The notes under the pieces are model-generated. The model saw only the letters and a program-made list of their open reading frames with translations, was not told the DNA's origin and searched no databases. The position numbers were made by a program, and so were the translations under genes. From Mesaphorura yosii (lineage: Eukaryota > Arthropoda > Collembola > Poduromorpha > Tullbergiidae), in the NCBI GenBank assembly GCA_009869945.1, contig WIXG01000277.1, forward strand, positions 1-64,000: a stretch of DNA of 64,000 bases, given 5' to 3'. Of this stretch, positions 1 through 11,376 are shown in pieces. Numbering within the stretch: the stretch's first letter is position 1; each line of letters begins with the position of its first letter.

Positions 1-496
1 AAATCGGAATGGAATCGGTCTGCGCTTCTGGGCCGATATCAAAAGTGGCGACAAAGTAGTACTTGCGCCAACTAACCAGTGACGACAATGGGCCGATTAA
101 CTGCCGACTCATCGTGGTATCTGGGTAGTCAGCAGAGGATAACAAGGCTGATTAAACATTGTGTTGAGTGTGTAGGCTGGCGCAACAGTGAAAAATCTGA
201 GAATATCTCTCACGGTTGTTTGTTTATTCCTGCTGTTCGGTGGTAGTCCTGACTTTGCTTCGCCAGCTCTGCATTCTTCTTAATATGCAGATTATACACT
301 CCGAAGGAGGAAAGATTCCACTCGCACTCAATTTGCCAGGCATTCAAGGGCATGTTCATGTTCCCATGCATACGTAATCTGGAACTGGAAATGGAACACG
401 CATGGGATATGAGTGTTTCGCCTTTTAAATTATGCTTCCTGTTATTGCAGTCAGTTGTTCACAAAATAGTCAGCTGGACACTGGAGTCAGTCAGCG
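1..496. other. Intergenic, upstream of lipase
   Basis: No credible coding sequence is seen. The last 75 bases look like the core promoter of the lipase gene (separate entry). The rest is mixed-composition DNA without recognisable repeats. Confidence 0.5.
423..457 (+). promoter_or_regulatory. Lipase core promoter: TATA-like box plus TCAGT initiator
   Basis: A TTTTAAAT box lies at 423-430 and a TCAGTTG arthropod initiator at 451-457. The spacing of about 28 bases is that of a TATA-Inr pair. The lipase ATG follows 40 bases later, which gives a short 5' leader. This is motif evidence only. Confidence 0.4.
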
Positions 497-2038
497 ATGG
501 ATCTAGTTAACTATTGCTTCCAGGCTCTCGTCATCCTGCTTCTGGTTCTGGCCGGCCACGCCGAAAGGAAACAGCTGCGGCAGTGGCCACATCGCTTCAA
601 CTTTGCCCGGCAATCGAACGACACGGGCACGGGTACGATACTCGCCGGCGACGACTGCCTCCGCCAAATCTTCAACGTCGCCCTCCTTCCCTCGCCCGAT
701 GCGTACCTTCGAACACCACAGATGATCAGGAAATACGGTTACCCTGTCGAGACGCATCGAGTCACGTCCAAAGACGGGTACATCAGTCAGTTGTTCAGGA
801 TTCCGCATGGCCGCAAGGAGAATTTTCCTGCCTCCTCCGCCGATGCTGCGGCCAACCGCACGCGACCTGCCGTACTGCTTTTTCACGGAGTTACGCAGTC
901 ATCGGCTGACTGGTTCATGCAGCCAGACGACGATTCGTTACCATTCTTGCTCGCCAACGCCGGCTACGACGTGTGGGTGGCCAACGCTCGTGGCGGCTCG
1001 TACTCGAAGCAGCACACACGGCTCACCCCGTCGCAGATGCCTTTCTGGAACTTTAGCTTCGATGAGATGGGCCGGTACGACCTGCCCGCGATCATCGACT
1101 ACATCCTTGCGAAGACGAGGGAGCCAAAGTTGTATTACGTGGGTTTTTCCATGGGCGGGACAGTGTTTTATATTACGATGACCCTCTTCCCGGAGTACAA
1201 CCACAAAATCAGGAGCATGTACAGCCTAGCGGGCGCTGCCTACCTGGGAAATATTAAATCAGCCATCATGCTCCTTTCGCCGTTGCTGCCGCCAATGCTG
1301 GTAAGCCTATTTAGGCGCAATTAAGAAAAACATGCTTGCTGCTTCTCTAAAGACTCTAAACTTCTCCCCTCTGCTGCAGATGGGCAATTCGATAATCGGT
1401 TGGGGCCAGCTTCTGCCTCCGTTGGTCGGCCCATTCACAAACAATCTCGGTCCGTTGGTCTGTGCCCCGTCCCCACTGGCGCTGAGTGTTTGTGGCTTGT
1501 TTTTCTTCTCGATTGCCGGGTTTGATCCGTGCCAGTTCAACACGGTAAGTCGAAAGTCGATCACGCGTTATGCGGCGCGGGTTCAAATTCAAAAACCGCG
1601 CCAGTCCATACTTTAAAAAAAATGCTTGGCGCATTTGTGTTGTGGCGTTTGCAGACTCAACAGATTAGCAAGATCGCCGGCCATTCTCCGGACTCCGTCT
1701 CAATGCGCACAATACTTCATTACCTCCAGCTCGTGCTATCCAACGAATTCCACGCGTTCAACTACGGCCCGGAGGAGAATATGCGACGATACGGGCGGAG
1801 ATCGCCTCCGCTCTACGATCTCAACAGGGTCACGGCGAAAGTGGCCGTCTTTTGGGGGCAAAACGACATTCTTATCGTGCCCAAGGACCAGAGGAGACTT
1901 GTGCGGGAACTGCCAAACGTCATTGCGGACCATCGAGTGGCATTTGACCTCTGGAATCATGTGGACTTTCTGTACGGGATCGACGCCAAGGTTTTAGTGT
2001 ACGAGGAAATAATGAGACTCATGGCCAATCATTATTGA
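497..2038 (+). CDS. Lysosomal/gastric-type acid lipase (alpha/beta hydrolase), secreted
   Basis: Probably hydrolyses triglycerides or cholesteryl esters in the gut lumen or lysosome. Exons 497-1300, 1380-1544 and 1655-2038 join in phase 0 with canonical GT-AG introns of 79 and 110 bases and give 450 residues, slightly longer than the usual ~400 of the family. Residues 1-22 are a signal peptide ending near LVLAGHA. An N-terminal abhydro-lipase region follows (IRKYGYPVETHRVTSKDGY), then the oxyanion segment LLFHGVTQSSADW. The nucleophile elbow is GFSMGG, with Ser at about residue 218. The acid is Asp in GQNDIL near 394 and the catalytic His is in WNHVDF near 425, the position of FNHLDF in LIPA-type enzymes. 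All triad residues are present, so the gene looks functional. A polyadenylation signal lies at 2171. The alternative label is lipase-3-like; the family call is firm, the substrate is not. Confidence 0.93.
1574..1602. repeat. Perfect GC-rich hairpin in lipase intron 2
   Basis: GGCGCGG at 1574-1580 and CCGCGCC at 1596-1602 are exact inverted arms around a 15-base A-rich loop. It lies in the 110-base second intron of the lipase gene, between donor and acceptor. The loop resembles a tRNA T-loop (GTTCAAATTC), but no tRNA body is present. Confidence 0.4.
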
Positions 2039-2170
2039 GCGCAAGATTCAAGACTCCACTTGCAATTGTTAGTCAAGTGGGCATGGGCATCTTATTACGA
2101 GCCGTTAACTTATGAGCTTATGGGCCCAAGGGCATGACGTGCGTGGACCCGAATGTGCTTATTTTCACAG

Positions 2171-2176
2171 AATAAA
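2171..2176 (+). terminator. Polyadenylation signal AATAAA of the lipase
   Basis: AATAAA lies 133 bases after the lipase stop codon and before the next gene relic. Confidence 0.55.
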
Positions 2177-2284
2177 CAAGAAATCGAACCACTTTATTTG
2201 ATCGACTTGTCGTTTTTCGTCCGTCGTTCCTACTGCAAATGAACCAACGCCCAGTTCTCTTTTACAAGCGTTCTTATCAGTTGG

Positions 2285-3816
2285 GTGCCACAGTTTGGCG
2301 ATTTTCTGTCAGAAGACGAAGCTCAAGCTATTTTTCCAGTTGTTATTCCTATTTCCAGTGAATTCGTTTGCCTTTGCCCTGGTAAACATTTGCGACTCAG
2401 TCAATCAAGAAAATCAAGACCAAACCAACGTCAGTTTTGGAGATCTCTCCAGCTTTGCAGACTGTGGAGAGAGTCTGATAGTTGACCAATCGTACCTGTC
2501 GCACTTGGACGCGCCCGTAAATAGGGATCGCCCGACTCCAACTCCAATTCAGCTTTACGACAGTGTGGGGAAGTACGCGGCAGATCTTTCGTCCCTGGAT
2601 AATAAAATTGTGAATACTTATATGAGAGACGGGCGATGGACAACTCACGGACGCTTACCGAACTCTGCGACCCTACTTACGACCTGATGGACTTACGATT
2701 TGCTGACAATTTGACAATCAATGACATGGACGCGGACGATCGTTTTGTTTAACTGGACAATTCCCTAACGGACTTTATTGACTTGGACCAAATAAGGCAC
2801 CTGGTGGTCTTTTGCTGGGCAATTACCATGTAAACTCCGTCACAGAGTCAAGGCTCATCTTCAGGCTAACGATTGTCGGTTGGTTGCTTGTATCTGTGGA
2901 TCTCACCACCTGCAAAAAGAGCATTGTCACTTCTCACATGATCACCCTACCTGACAAGGAACCGATCCTTAGATTTCACCAGCTGCAGGATTTCAAAGTG
3001 TGCTCGAGGCTTTACCCGAATCCACTCAGCTTTATAAAACCAGCAGGTCCTCAAAAACGGAGACCACCTGCAAGAAACATAACTTCAGGCGCATTTGCAC
3101 CAGCAAGTGCTACCCCGAGTATCCGAATGTGGCCTGCCTGCCGGTGGCACACTCTTTTGCGAGGCACATCATTCTTTCAAGAGCCCCAACTTCAAGCTGT
3201 CACAGAACTTTATGGAAAAAGTCGTCTTTCTTTTCAAGAGACTGACGACTCCACCAAATCCCTGCCCGTCGCAGTCAATCGATCGAAAGGTGTCCCTCTG
3301 CGGCGATCGGACAGCACTCCTGGACTTGAACACGAACTGGAGCCTAATTTACTTACGCTGGAGGGCATTCGCCGGAAGTTTACGAACAGCATCGCTGTGG
3401 ACAATTAGGGGTGGCAGTTTGAAGAGAAAGACGGCGGCCGGTTGTCTGGCTTGTTTCGAGCGCTGATGGAGTCGGGGATTTACGACTGGATCCAGAGAAT
3501 TTACGCAACGAGTTGAGAGTAGTATCAAAAGTCAGCAAAGTACGGGCTCGACGTGCTGGAACCGCAGTAGCTCAATTTGTTAGGAAGCACGGCCACAATA
3601 TTCATTATTTATGCGGGCTCCGTGGGCCTCTGCGTCGCATACTTTCTTACTGAAATCGCTATGGCTGTGTCCATGTCGAGCCTGTCCTGGAGATCAGTTT
3701 TCATCTCACACGCGAGAAAACTGAAGAATGGCTGCATGACATTCAATGTTTATTCGGCGTCTGTGGGTTTCTTTTTCCTGTGCTTTCTTTCTGAAATCGC
3801 CATGCTTTTTCTATAA
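2285..3816 (+). pseudogene. Decayed ionotropic receptor (IR/iGluR-like) gene
   Basis: Several frames carry pieces in the right order for an arthropod ionotropic receptor. Around 2812-3000 is SRLIFRLTIVGWLLVSVDLT followed by KKSIVTSHMITLPDKEPI, the pattern of the last pore-side helix and start of the second ligand-binding lobe. From 3421 one frame reads GLFRALMESGIYDWIQR and then, after stops near 3508, 3514 and 3568, the terminal membrane helix IFIIYAGSVGLCVAYFLTEI (about 3601-3660), typical of the M4 segment ending in E-I. Frame changes occur near 2810, 3090 and 3170. A second, diverged copy of the last helix (SASVGFFFLCFLSEIAML) follows at about 3745-3810. Three stops and multiple frameshifts make it non-functional. 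The IR assignment rests on hydrophobic pattern and motif order; the first 500 bases are hard to assign. Confidence 0.6.
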
Positions 3817-6800
3817 AGCATAAAAATGACTGACAGCAATGCCAACACATTTCGAAAGCTTGCTTGCCCTATGGGAAAGACTCGGAGTCACATTTCCATT
3901 TCAAATGCGCTCGAGTTGAAAGACAAGGCTTCATTCGTGCCTCGCGAAATCGCTCCCGGCTGTCAGGGTCTTTCTTGCGAATTTCCAGGCCCACCTTCGC
4001 CGACGGATCTTCGGACGAAGAATGTCTAATTAAATTAGAATGAATGTTTATGCAATAAAAGTGCGCGCCGATTCAAGTTAAGATCGCTTTTAATTTAGCT
4101 TAATTACTACGAAATAATTTGTATCAGAAAAGTTTTGCTTTTGAGTTTCAGTTTTAGTTCCGGTTAATTTTATCCGTGGCCACAGCCACAGACGCGTCAG
4201 GGAATTCCAATTTCTCTTGTCAGCCAAGGTTAATATTACTTTTTCTTTTTTGTGGCTTCTTTTCAACGTTTCAATCCACACGTGCACTACAACAAGGCAC
4301 CGAAGCCTAATCAAATCCGACAACAACCACGTGTGGCATTCGCAGCGGCAATAAAATTACCAGCTAAAGACAGCTGTGACGTAAATCTGTCCCAATTGTA
4401 AGAAGAGAAAGGAGACCAAAGGGGAAAAGTGAAAAGTAAGTTTGTATCTTGTATTTTGTACGCAGTAGTTTTGACACACAAACTTTCACTATGTGGCTGT
4501 GCCGTGTGTCATCTCCACTTTCAGGCTCTCGATTCATCCCAAATGAAACTCTTGCGGCCGCGTCGCGTCGAAAAGAAACGAAATCAGAGCTGCGAAATCG
4601 GATTTCGATGTATTCAAATAATTCAAAGTCCGTCCGAATTCCGAGTGAAAGACCAGCGTGAAAATGAAAATGGGATGAATACGAATTCTTCTTGCATGTA
4701 CGAAAATGAATGGGGAAAGCAGGAGAAGCTGAAAGGCAATGCAAACATTTGTAATTTCATTTCTCAGACCCCAAATTCAATTTTGTCAGCGCATGCCAAA
4801 ATTGGGCATACGAAAGGAAAGAAAGACTAAACTTTGACAATACCCAATTTCCTTCCCACAAAGCCCAAGGCCACCTGCTACGTCTTGGCTGCAAGATGGA
4901 AGCAAGGCAATCAGATTTCTTTGTGTAATTGTCAATTCAATGCGTTGCCGTAAGCCAAGTCACGACTCGCAACTTGCCATATTCTCGATTTCACACTCAT
5001 TTCCAAGAAATTAGCGACACGCCAATTAAATGACGGGCTTCCCATTTCTTTCTGTTCTGTTATTGCTGTTGTTAGTATACAAAGTACAAAGTTTGTGAAA
5101 ATAGAAAATACAATTGATCAGAAGGGTTTCTCGACCTTGGCATTTGAATTTGTGGCTCTCGCCTTCAGATTCCGCTTTTATGGTGTCTGTTGTCATTACA
5201 GCACTCAAAGTAAGCGAATACAGTGAAAGAAAGTCTAGACTTCATAATAAGCTATTATTACAGGCTGTAAGTACTTTTTCATGGGCTTCTTTGTCAACTT
5301 TGTGAAGACGAAGAAGATTGAAGGTCAGATTCACTTTCTCCGACCTACCTGCCTGCCTTCTTTTCTTGCCTGTGATATAAACTTCAAAGGTCAGAATTTG
5401 CAACGGCAAAGGCTTGAACTCGGAAATCTGCAGGTGCAATCTTTTTCTTTCCTTCTGCATTTTTCGACGAACGTGAATGGAAATATATGAAATCCCATTC
5501 ATTTGCTCAATGCAGTATGGAATATTTCGAAGGATGAATGCGAAATTAATTCGGTGGAAGATTGAAAAGGAAGGAGAGAAAGTAATTTGACATATTATAG
5601 GATGATGAAGAGATTGGAGTCAAGATAAGGCCATTCCGTGTCCTGGTTCGATTACATACGAAGTTATGAAAGAATTCGCACAACTCCTACACGTTCAAGT
5701 GTTGTGTTGCTTGGATGGTTTTGCGTCTAATTCTAATTCCGGAGGATTTTGATTAACTTTTTCAAGAGCTTATCCTCTCTCTTCTGTTCTCTTTTTCCTA
5801 CATTTCCAAATTACACGTGTATTACGTGTATTAGAAGACTCGAAGAGAAGTCTGAAGACTTTTTATAAGTATTAATATACTGACACAGATTCCACATCCG
5901 ACGAAAACGCAGCAGGTATAGGCAAGGCAAAAACGGCCCGTGAACGACGCCATGCAGAAGCCAGAAGCCCAGGCAACCTGCGGCGTTTACTTTCGCCGCG
6001 CAATTTCTCATTTCGCAATTTGCAGTTTGGAAAGGCATAATTAAATTAAACCGCATTTCCTACCAGGTGAATTCAATTATTACCACCTCCGGTGGCGGTG
6101 GCGGTGTCATTTTGTTTGGGTATAAAAACCGCAGTGCAGGCTTGGTGAGGAAATTGTGCAGCATTTTTCTTCTTCTCTGACGTCACCGTCATTTATTTTT
6201 ATGGTTTATGGTGCAGGAATATGAAACGAGGATATTACTAAGATTACGTCATTTTTCATACAAAACTTCATTAGCAAACAAATGCGAGTAAAAATACGCC
6301 TCGTTTTGAGTCATAAATCTTAACGAATGACGATTCACGCCGAAGCGAAAATGAGACAACAAGCACATTCATATTAATTTGAGCCTCATAACATGTTCTG
6401 TGCTTTTTACTGTGCATATTCCATGCGAATTTATGAATTATGTATCAAGTCCGCTGAAAATTGATACAAAGTGGCCATAAAACGGATTCATTGTGGGCAA
6501 AATTCGCAGCAAGCTTTCTTTGACACTATTCGTTGTCAGGCGTTACGCTTGGCTTCTCATTTTTCTTACATTCAGAGATTCGATGACTTTTTTTTTCTGA
6601 CGGACGCATGGACCGCCGGAACCCAGCACGACCACGTGCTGCTTGCTTTCATTTCTGCTTCAATTCATCGGTAGCGGCAGGCAAAAAAACCCACTTGCTT
6701 TTTCAGAAACAGCAACCAGTTTCTAAAAATACGTCCTTTCACTTTCTCCTGCCTCCGTTTACTTTTTACTACGTCGCAATTCGCATGTCGCATATGCAAT

Positions 6801-6995
6801 CAAATTCACATTCGCCATCACATTAGTCGAGGTACTCGTTTTGATGCTATCCTTTTTTTGGGCTGAAATTACTTTTCGCAAAATAAGAATTGCCAAAAGT
6901 GACTTATACCGCGCGTGTTGATAAATGTAAAAATACTTCAAATACTTTTATCCGTAAACAAAGTGACAAGTATGATTCTCAATTTAGTATTAAGA
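3817..6995. other. Non-coding stretch after the IR relic
   Basis: Short ORFs up to 133 codons occur on both strands but show no family resemblance, codon bias or splice logic. An AATAAA lies near 4054. The only notable element is an orphan TATAAAAACC box at 6121. The rest is A/T-rich DNA. Confidence 0.5.
6121..6130 (+). promoter_or_regulatory. Orphan TATA box (TATAAAAACC)
   Basis: A strong TATAAAAACC lies just after a GGTGGCGGTGGCGGTG tract. No ORF starts within the next several hundred bases. It resembles the TATAAAAAC at 20779 upstream of exon 1b of the C2 gene. It could serve a non-coding transcript or a distal 5' exon, or be chance. Confidence 0.2.
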
Positions 6996-8649
6996 ATGGA
7001 GCTTGAAATATCCAAAAACGAGTTCCGAGAAGCCGTGATAAGCTCATTCCTTGTAAATTGCATCGACTTGGACGGGGACGAGTTGGACCTGGAAACCGAA
7101 AACTTCATTGATTTGTGCACGCTAATAGAAACCCAAAGAAGATTTTATTCGACATGAATACCAAAGAATTACGCTTTAGTGGGAGACGTGTTACCAAGCT
7201 ATGGTAAGAAGCGTTTTAAGAGTACCGTTAGAATGGGCAGAGAACAGTTCTGGACACTACAACTCCATCAAAGACCACAGCTGTTTCCAAGTTCCAAATC
7301 AGCTGCTAGATTGTATCCTATTACTAATCGCCTTGCACAGGTAAGGGGCGTCTTCACTTTATTGATAGCCCTCGACAATTTCGTCACTAGACCGCTCGTG
7401 CGGATTTAATAGGTTTGACATGCATGCAAATTTAGCATCCTGTGAGGTGGAATTGCCACGCTCAGTTTGTGAAGTAATGGGGAATTGAGAATGACGAGAC
7501 GACGAACGAAACTGAACTCAAAAGGACTAGAGTTTATTTGCAGACTCTACGGCTCAAACTGTTGTGGGGCAAAGGGAGACAGAATGAAATAACGGCAAAC
7601 GCAAAAGTTAATGTTACTCAACATGAGTACAGAACGGCGAATGAAAAAACCCCTATTTCGTCCGCGCTCGGCCTTATATAACCTCGGCGCACAACAGGAC
7701 AAAAACACGGCTCATAATGAACATGAAACAGAAAGGTATTCAAATACGAACGCAATTGCAGTTCGTATGCATAATCCATCTTTCAATTCCATGTTCAACT
7801 CGCTACGGGCTTTGGAGTCAGCAATGGAGGAACCGTTAATAGAACAACGTGGAGGGTTATAGAAGCCCTTCTTTCTGAAGAGTACTCGATTAAGAGACCA
7901 AGTGAAGTTCAGCGTCAAACCGTTCCGACGCAAATGGAGGCTGAAAAGTTGCTATACTGTATTGGGTTCGTCGATGGTGGTCACATGGGCTTGCACCAGG
8001 CTCCTGAGAATGACACAATTTCGTACTTCAACCGCAAAGGAATCTATTCCATGAACTTAATGTTAGTATGGGATCCAAATATGTACATAATTTCATACCA
8101 CGTCGGGCAACCAGGCGATGAAAATATTATGCCATTAAATTCAAGAGACTAATTAAGATCATTAATTTGAAATTTTCATTTTCCAGGGACGATGCCAAAG
8201 TTTTCTCCCTTTCCAAGTTGAACCGTAATCCCTTTGGCCACTTCAGCAAGTTCGAATACTTGATTGGGGATTCTGCCTATCGTCTGACCGACATCATGAT
8301 AACCCCATACAGAAGAATAAATATTACCAAGGATCAGGAAAGATTTAATTACCATATTTCTAGGAAGAGGGTAGAAGTTGAGCACGTGAATGGGCTCCTG
8401 AAGAGCAGGTTTGTAAGCTTAAACGGATTAAGAATGAATATAACTCGCTCAAAGGGACATCGCTTTGCCAGTGAATGGGTTGTAGCCTGTATGCTGCACA
8501 ACAAGTTTCAAGTATCGGATCCATGGACTTTAGACGACGACATGGCAGTAAATGAGAATGATGCCGCCTTCCCGGTTGGTCCGGATGCTGAAGGTGAAGA
8601 TGTCAAACACAAGCGTGACACATTAATGCAATTTATTCTTAGCTCTTGA
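6996..8649 (+). pseudogene. PIF/Harbinger (HARBI1-like) transposase, broken
   Basis: A DDE-type transposase of the PIF/Harbinger superfamily. The start reads MELEISKNEFREAV and runs, with one in-frame TGA at about 7155, into VLPSYGKKRFKSTVRMGREQ, the usual N-terminal region. After a frameshift comes a helix-turn-helix-like stretch (QLATGFGVSNGGTVNRTTWR, about 7790-7855). The catalytic core is present: first Asp in GFVDGGHM (7973-7975), second Asp in LIGDSAYRL (8269-8271) and Glu in VEVEHVNGLLKSRF (8380-8382), with the usual ACMLHN near the end. Between the first and second Asp the frame is lost around 8150-8190. A 290-base LTR-like block splits the gene at 7468-7758. All catalytic residues survive but the reading frame does not, so it is a relatively recent fossil. 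I found no convincing terminal inverted repeats. Confidence 0.82.
7468..7758 (-). mobile_element. Possible solo LTR inserted in the Harbinger gene
   Basis: On the minus strand this block reads like an LTR. A GGTTATATAAGG TATA box is followed by GC-rich DNA, an AATAAACTCTAG polyadenylation signal near 7530, and an end in CTTCACA at 7468. The flanking pentamer CAGTT occurs at 7463-7467 and again at 7759-7763, which may be a target-site duplication. The left end of the element (minus strand) does not start with TG if that duplication is used, so the boundary is uncertain; 7730 is an alternative. No internal retroelement coding is present. Confidence 0.3.
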
Positions 8650-10936
8650 ATTTATCAGCTTTGTTATAAATGTGAACAATGAATTGATGAAGTAACAATA
8701 GAGAACTGACGCTCTAACTTGTACTGTTGACCGACCCTTTCCAGCTCAATCTCTATCGATTTTCAATTTCCGCATTCCAACTGGTACGATGTGTCGATAA
8801 TTTTAAGTTAATTTTTTTGTGAATCGAGTCAACTTTAAAACTTATTAAAACAATTATGAGTTTTTCGATTTCCCCTCAAGCAACAGTTAGCTTCAAAAGT
8901 AGAGACAAAAGAGAGTCCCGAATCTCTTGTAAAAGCAGCTTTTGTTCCTTTCGTTCGCGGTTGATTTTAAGTAATGATGTCATCAGTGACGTTACACTCT
9001 CCAAAAGTACTTTCGCCAAAAGTCTCAAAAGAAGCAAAATCAGTACCTTGAACTCGACCATTCTCCTTTAAATTGCTTTCTTGACGCATGTCTATAAATA
9101 TTTGTATGAGAAACGCAACGCGGAGGGGAGACACGCCAAAGAGAGATGTATCAGACTCGAGAGAGGCATAAATGTAAATTATGGCCGAGTCTGGGCAGAA
9201 TACGGTTGAAGAAGCTTGTTTTGATAAAATCCGGTTCAGCGGTGGTTCGAGCTCGTATGTGCTTCTCGTCTCTTTCTTGTGTACATTCAAACAGGTGGTT
9301 TCGCATTCGCATTTTGTATTTTGGGAACGTTGCTACAAAAGCGAAGAAAGAAAGTCAAGCATTCATTGCTTTCTGGAAGCTCAGGCCAGACAGTCTTCGG
9401 TTTCGGTCTTCGTGTAGTACGTTCAGTCAATTTAATCTGATTCAGAATTGCCTCATAATCCTAATTTCGTGCTGCAAAACAAGGCCACGAGCCAGAAACT
9501 GTAAACAAGGTGCTTAATCTGCGATCTGATCTTGTTATTGCCATCACCATCACCATTCAATTCAATTGGCAATATTCTGGGAAGTGTAACATTTCGTGAA
9601 AGGACGCCTCGCAGGGCAGAGCAGAGCAGATAAAGTCAACAAGGCAGCAGGCCGGCGACGCGACGCGGTGAATTGAAACGATGAGCCGCTGCGCGTGTGG
9701 GTGACGTGACATACTAAAATGTAATCTGTCAAATACGACGTACGAAAAAATACGCACTACAAAGAGAATCTTATTTTCTCATAGTTGTGACTGTGACAGT
9801 CGCTGTCTTGTCTTGTCTTCTTGGAAAGGAATTGACTCGGGCGCGGATTCCTTTTATCTTTTCGTCAAATACTAAATTCGCAATTCAATTCGTATTCGCG
9901 ATTCGCAGTGCAGTACGAACTGAAATTCATATCGTGTTGTTGATATTGACGAAGATCCAATCACATCATATACTGTCCTGCTCAGCCAGTGTACTTGACT
10001 TGGCTTGGTTTGAAACTTGTGGGGCTTCTTTTCCTTTCTTTCCGACTCCATTCCTCATTTTTCAGTTCACAGTTCTCAGTCTTAATCGGACACGACTACA
10101 TGAAGAAGTTTAGTTTCTCGTCGCCTGTGCCAAAACATTGCGAAAACTTGTAAACTCTCTCCTCCGCCCGGAAAATGGTACGGGCTTCAATTTCGAAGAA
10201 CGGAAACAAAAATTGAAAGATTCGTCGAGCCGAGAAGAGCGGACAGACGTCATTCGACGACACGACACACGATACACAGTCGGTAATTAAGATTGAAGTT
10301 TGTTCATAATCATAATTATCGTGCAATTATTCCAAGCCACCGCCACGAATCAGGCCTGAACCGGACCGGAGACAGCTTCATTAATGCAAATAGCGTCACT
10401 ATGACAGTGAAACCCAATCCGGACACGAGCCACGATCAGCCACGAGCAGAGCAAAGACAAGCAGATTGAATTCGCGTTTCCCCGTAATAACTTTCAAAGA
10501 ACTGCACAAACATAAAGCCAAATCGGCCCTCACTGCTACTACTTTGCTCTGTAATCTGTAATTTGCATGATAATGAGTGCATTCTATTCATCGCGGATGA
10601 CGATGGCAGCGACAGGATTTTGACTTGACGCAATTTGTAACCAGCTGCAGCCGAAAACAGCAACGGCAACTTTCGTTCCGATTTTCTTCGTTCCATACGG
10701 ACACGAACTCTAATCTCATTAAAGAACAAAGAAAATTCGTGTTCTGCCTGCCTGCCGCGTGCTGAATCTGAAGGTTAAATTAAATTTGTGAGTGATCTGT
10801 TTATAAATATCTTGACTTGGCGTTAATTATCTTACTGGGAATTTGACAGCTTCTGATAATAAAGCGACAGCAACCACCACGCGCTTGACCTCTGCGCTCC
10901 GGCCCGCCCCCGAGTTCATTCATCAGTTAATCATTC
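8650..10936. other. Non-coding stretch between Harbinger relic and exon 1a
   Basis: No recognisable genes. A small minus-strand ORF at 8876-9061 (61 residues, leucine/lysine-rich, ending KINRERKEQKLLLQEIRD) could be the tail of a Harbinger-associated Myb/SANT-type second protein, but this is weak. A TCAGT initiator-like site at 10923 precedes exon 1a of the C2 gene. Confidence 0.35.
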
Positions 10937-11376
10937 ATGATGTTGGCCGCTCTGCTTTCACCAAACACGTTTCGGAGAAATCTTCGTTCTCCTTCGTCAC
11001 CTCCAGCCTCAGCCGCCGATGGTAGGGCCAAGTCCGGGAATTCGTCGAGCTCGAATCTTCTGGAGCTGGTTCTGCCCCGGTTCATGCCTGATACGCCCAG
11101 CATGGGCAGAGTCACCGTCACGGCTCCCGCACCCGGGTCCACTTCTCCTTCAAGTCGTGCGGCGCCCGCTCCCGAGTCTCTTCCCGTCCCCGTCGTCTCC
11201 TCCGTCGTCCCCGCAATCGCGTCGTCTCCCGTCTCGCCCCCATCTTCACTCATCTCACCGGGCTCGTCGGGCTCCGGCTCGAGTCCCACTCACAGCCAGC
11301 GGAGCAGCAGCATCGGAAGATCGGCAGCAAGCTTCTGGAACGGGTCCTTTGGTGGCGGTGGACTCCTCGTCAACAG
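10937..11376 (+). CDS. Alternative first coding exon (1a) of the synaptotagmin-like gene
   Basis: An ATG-initiated open exon of 440 bases (146 codons plus 2 bases) encodes a Ser/Pro/Ala-rich, probably disordered N-terminus with no membrane segment. It ends at AACAG|GTGAGT, a strong donor. The leftover bases AG match the phase of the acceptor at 22715, and completion with G gives Arg. The other first exon (1b, ending at 21717) leaves the same phase and the same split Arg codon, so both can join the common exon 2. High G+C and codon pattern agree with the rest of this gene. With exons 2-8 the isoform would be 572 residues. There is no family homology inside the exon; the call rests on phase, splice site and composition. 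Confidence 0.55.

Noticed and set aside
4429..4830. 133-codon plus-strand ORF with a weak signal-like start
   Set aside because: No similarity, A/T-rich random composition and an opposing ORF of the same length.
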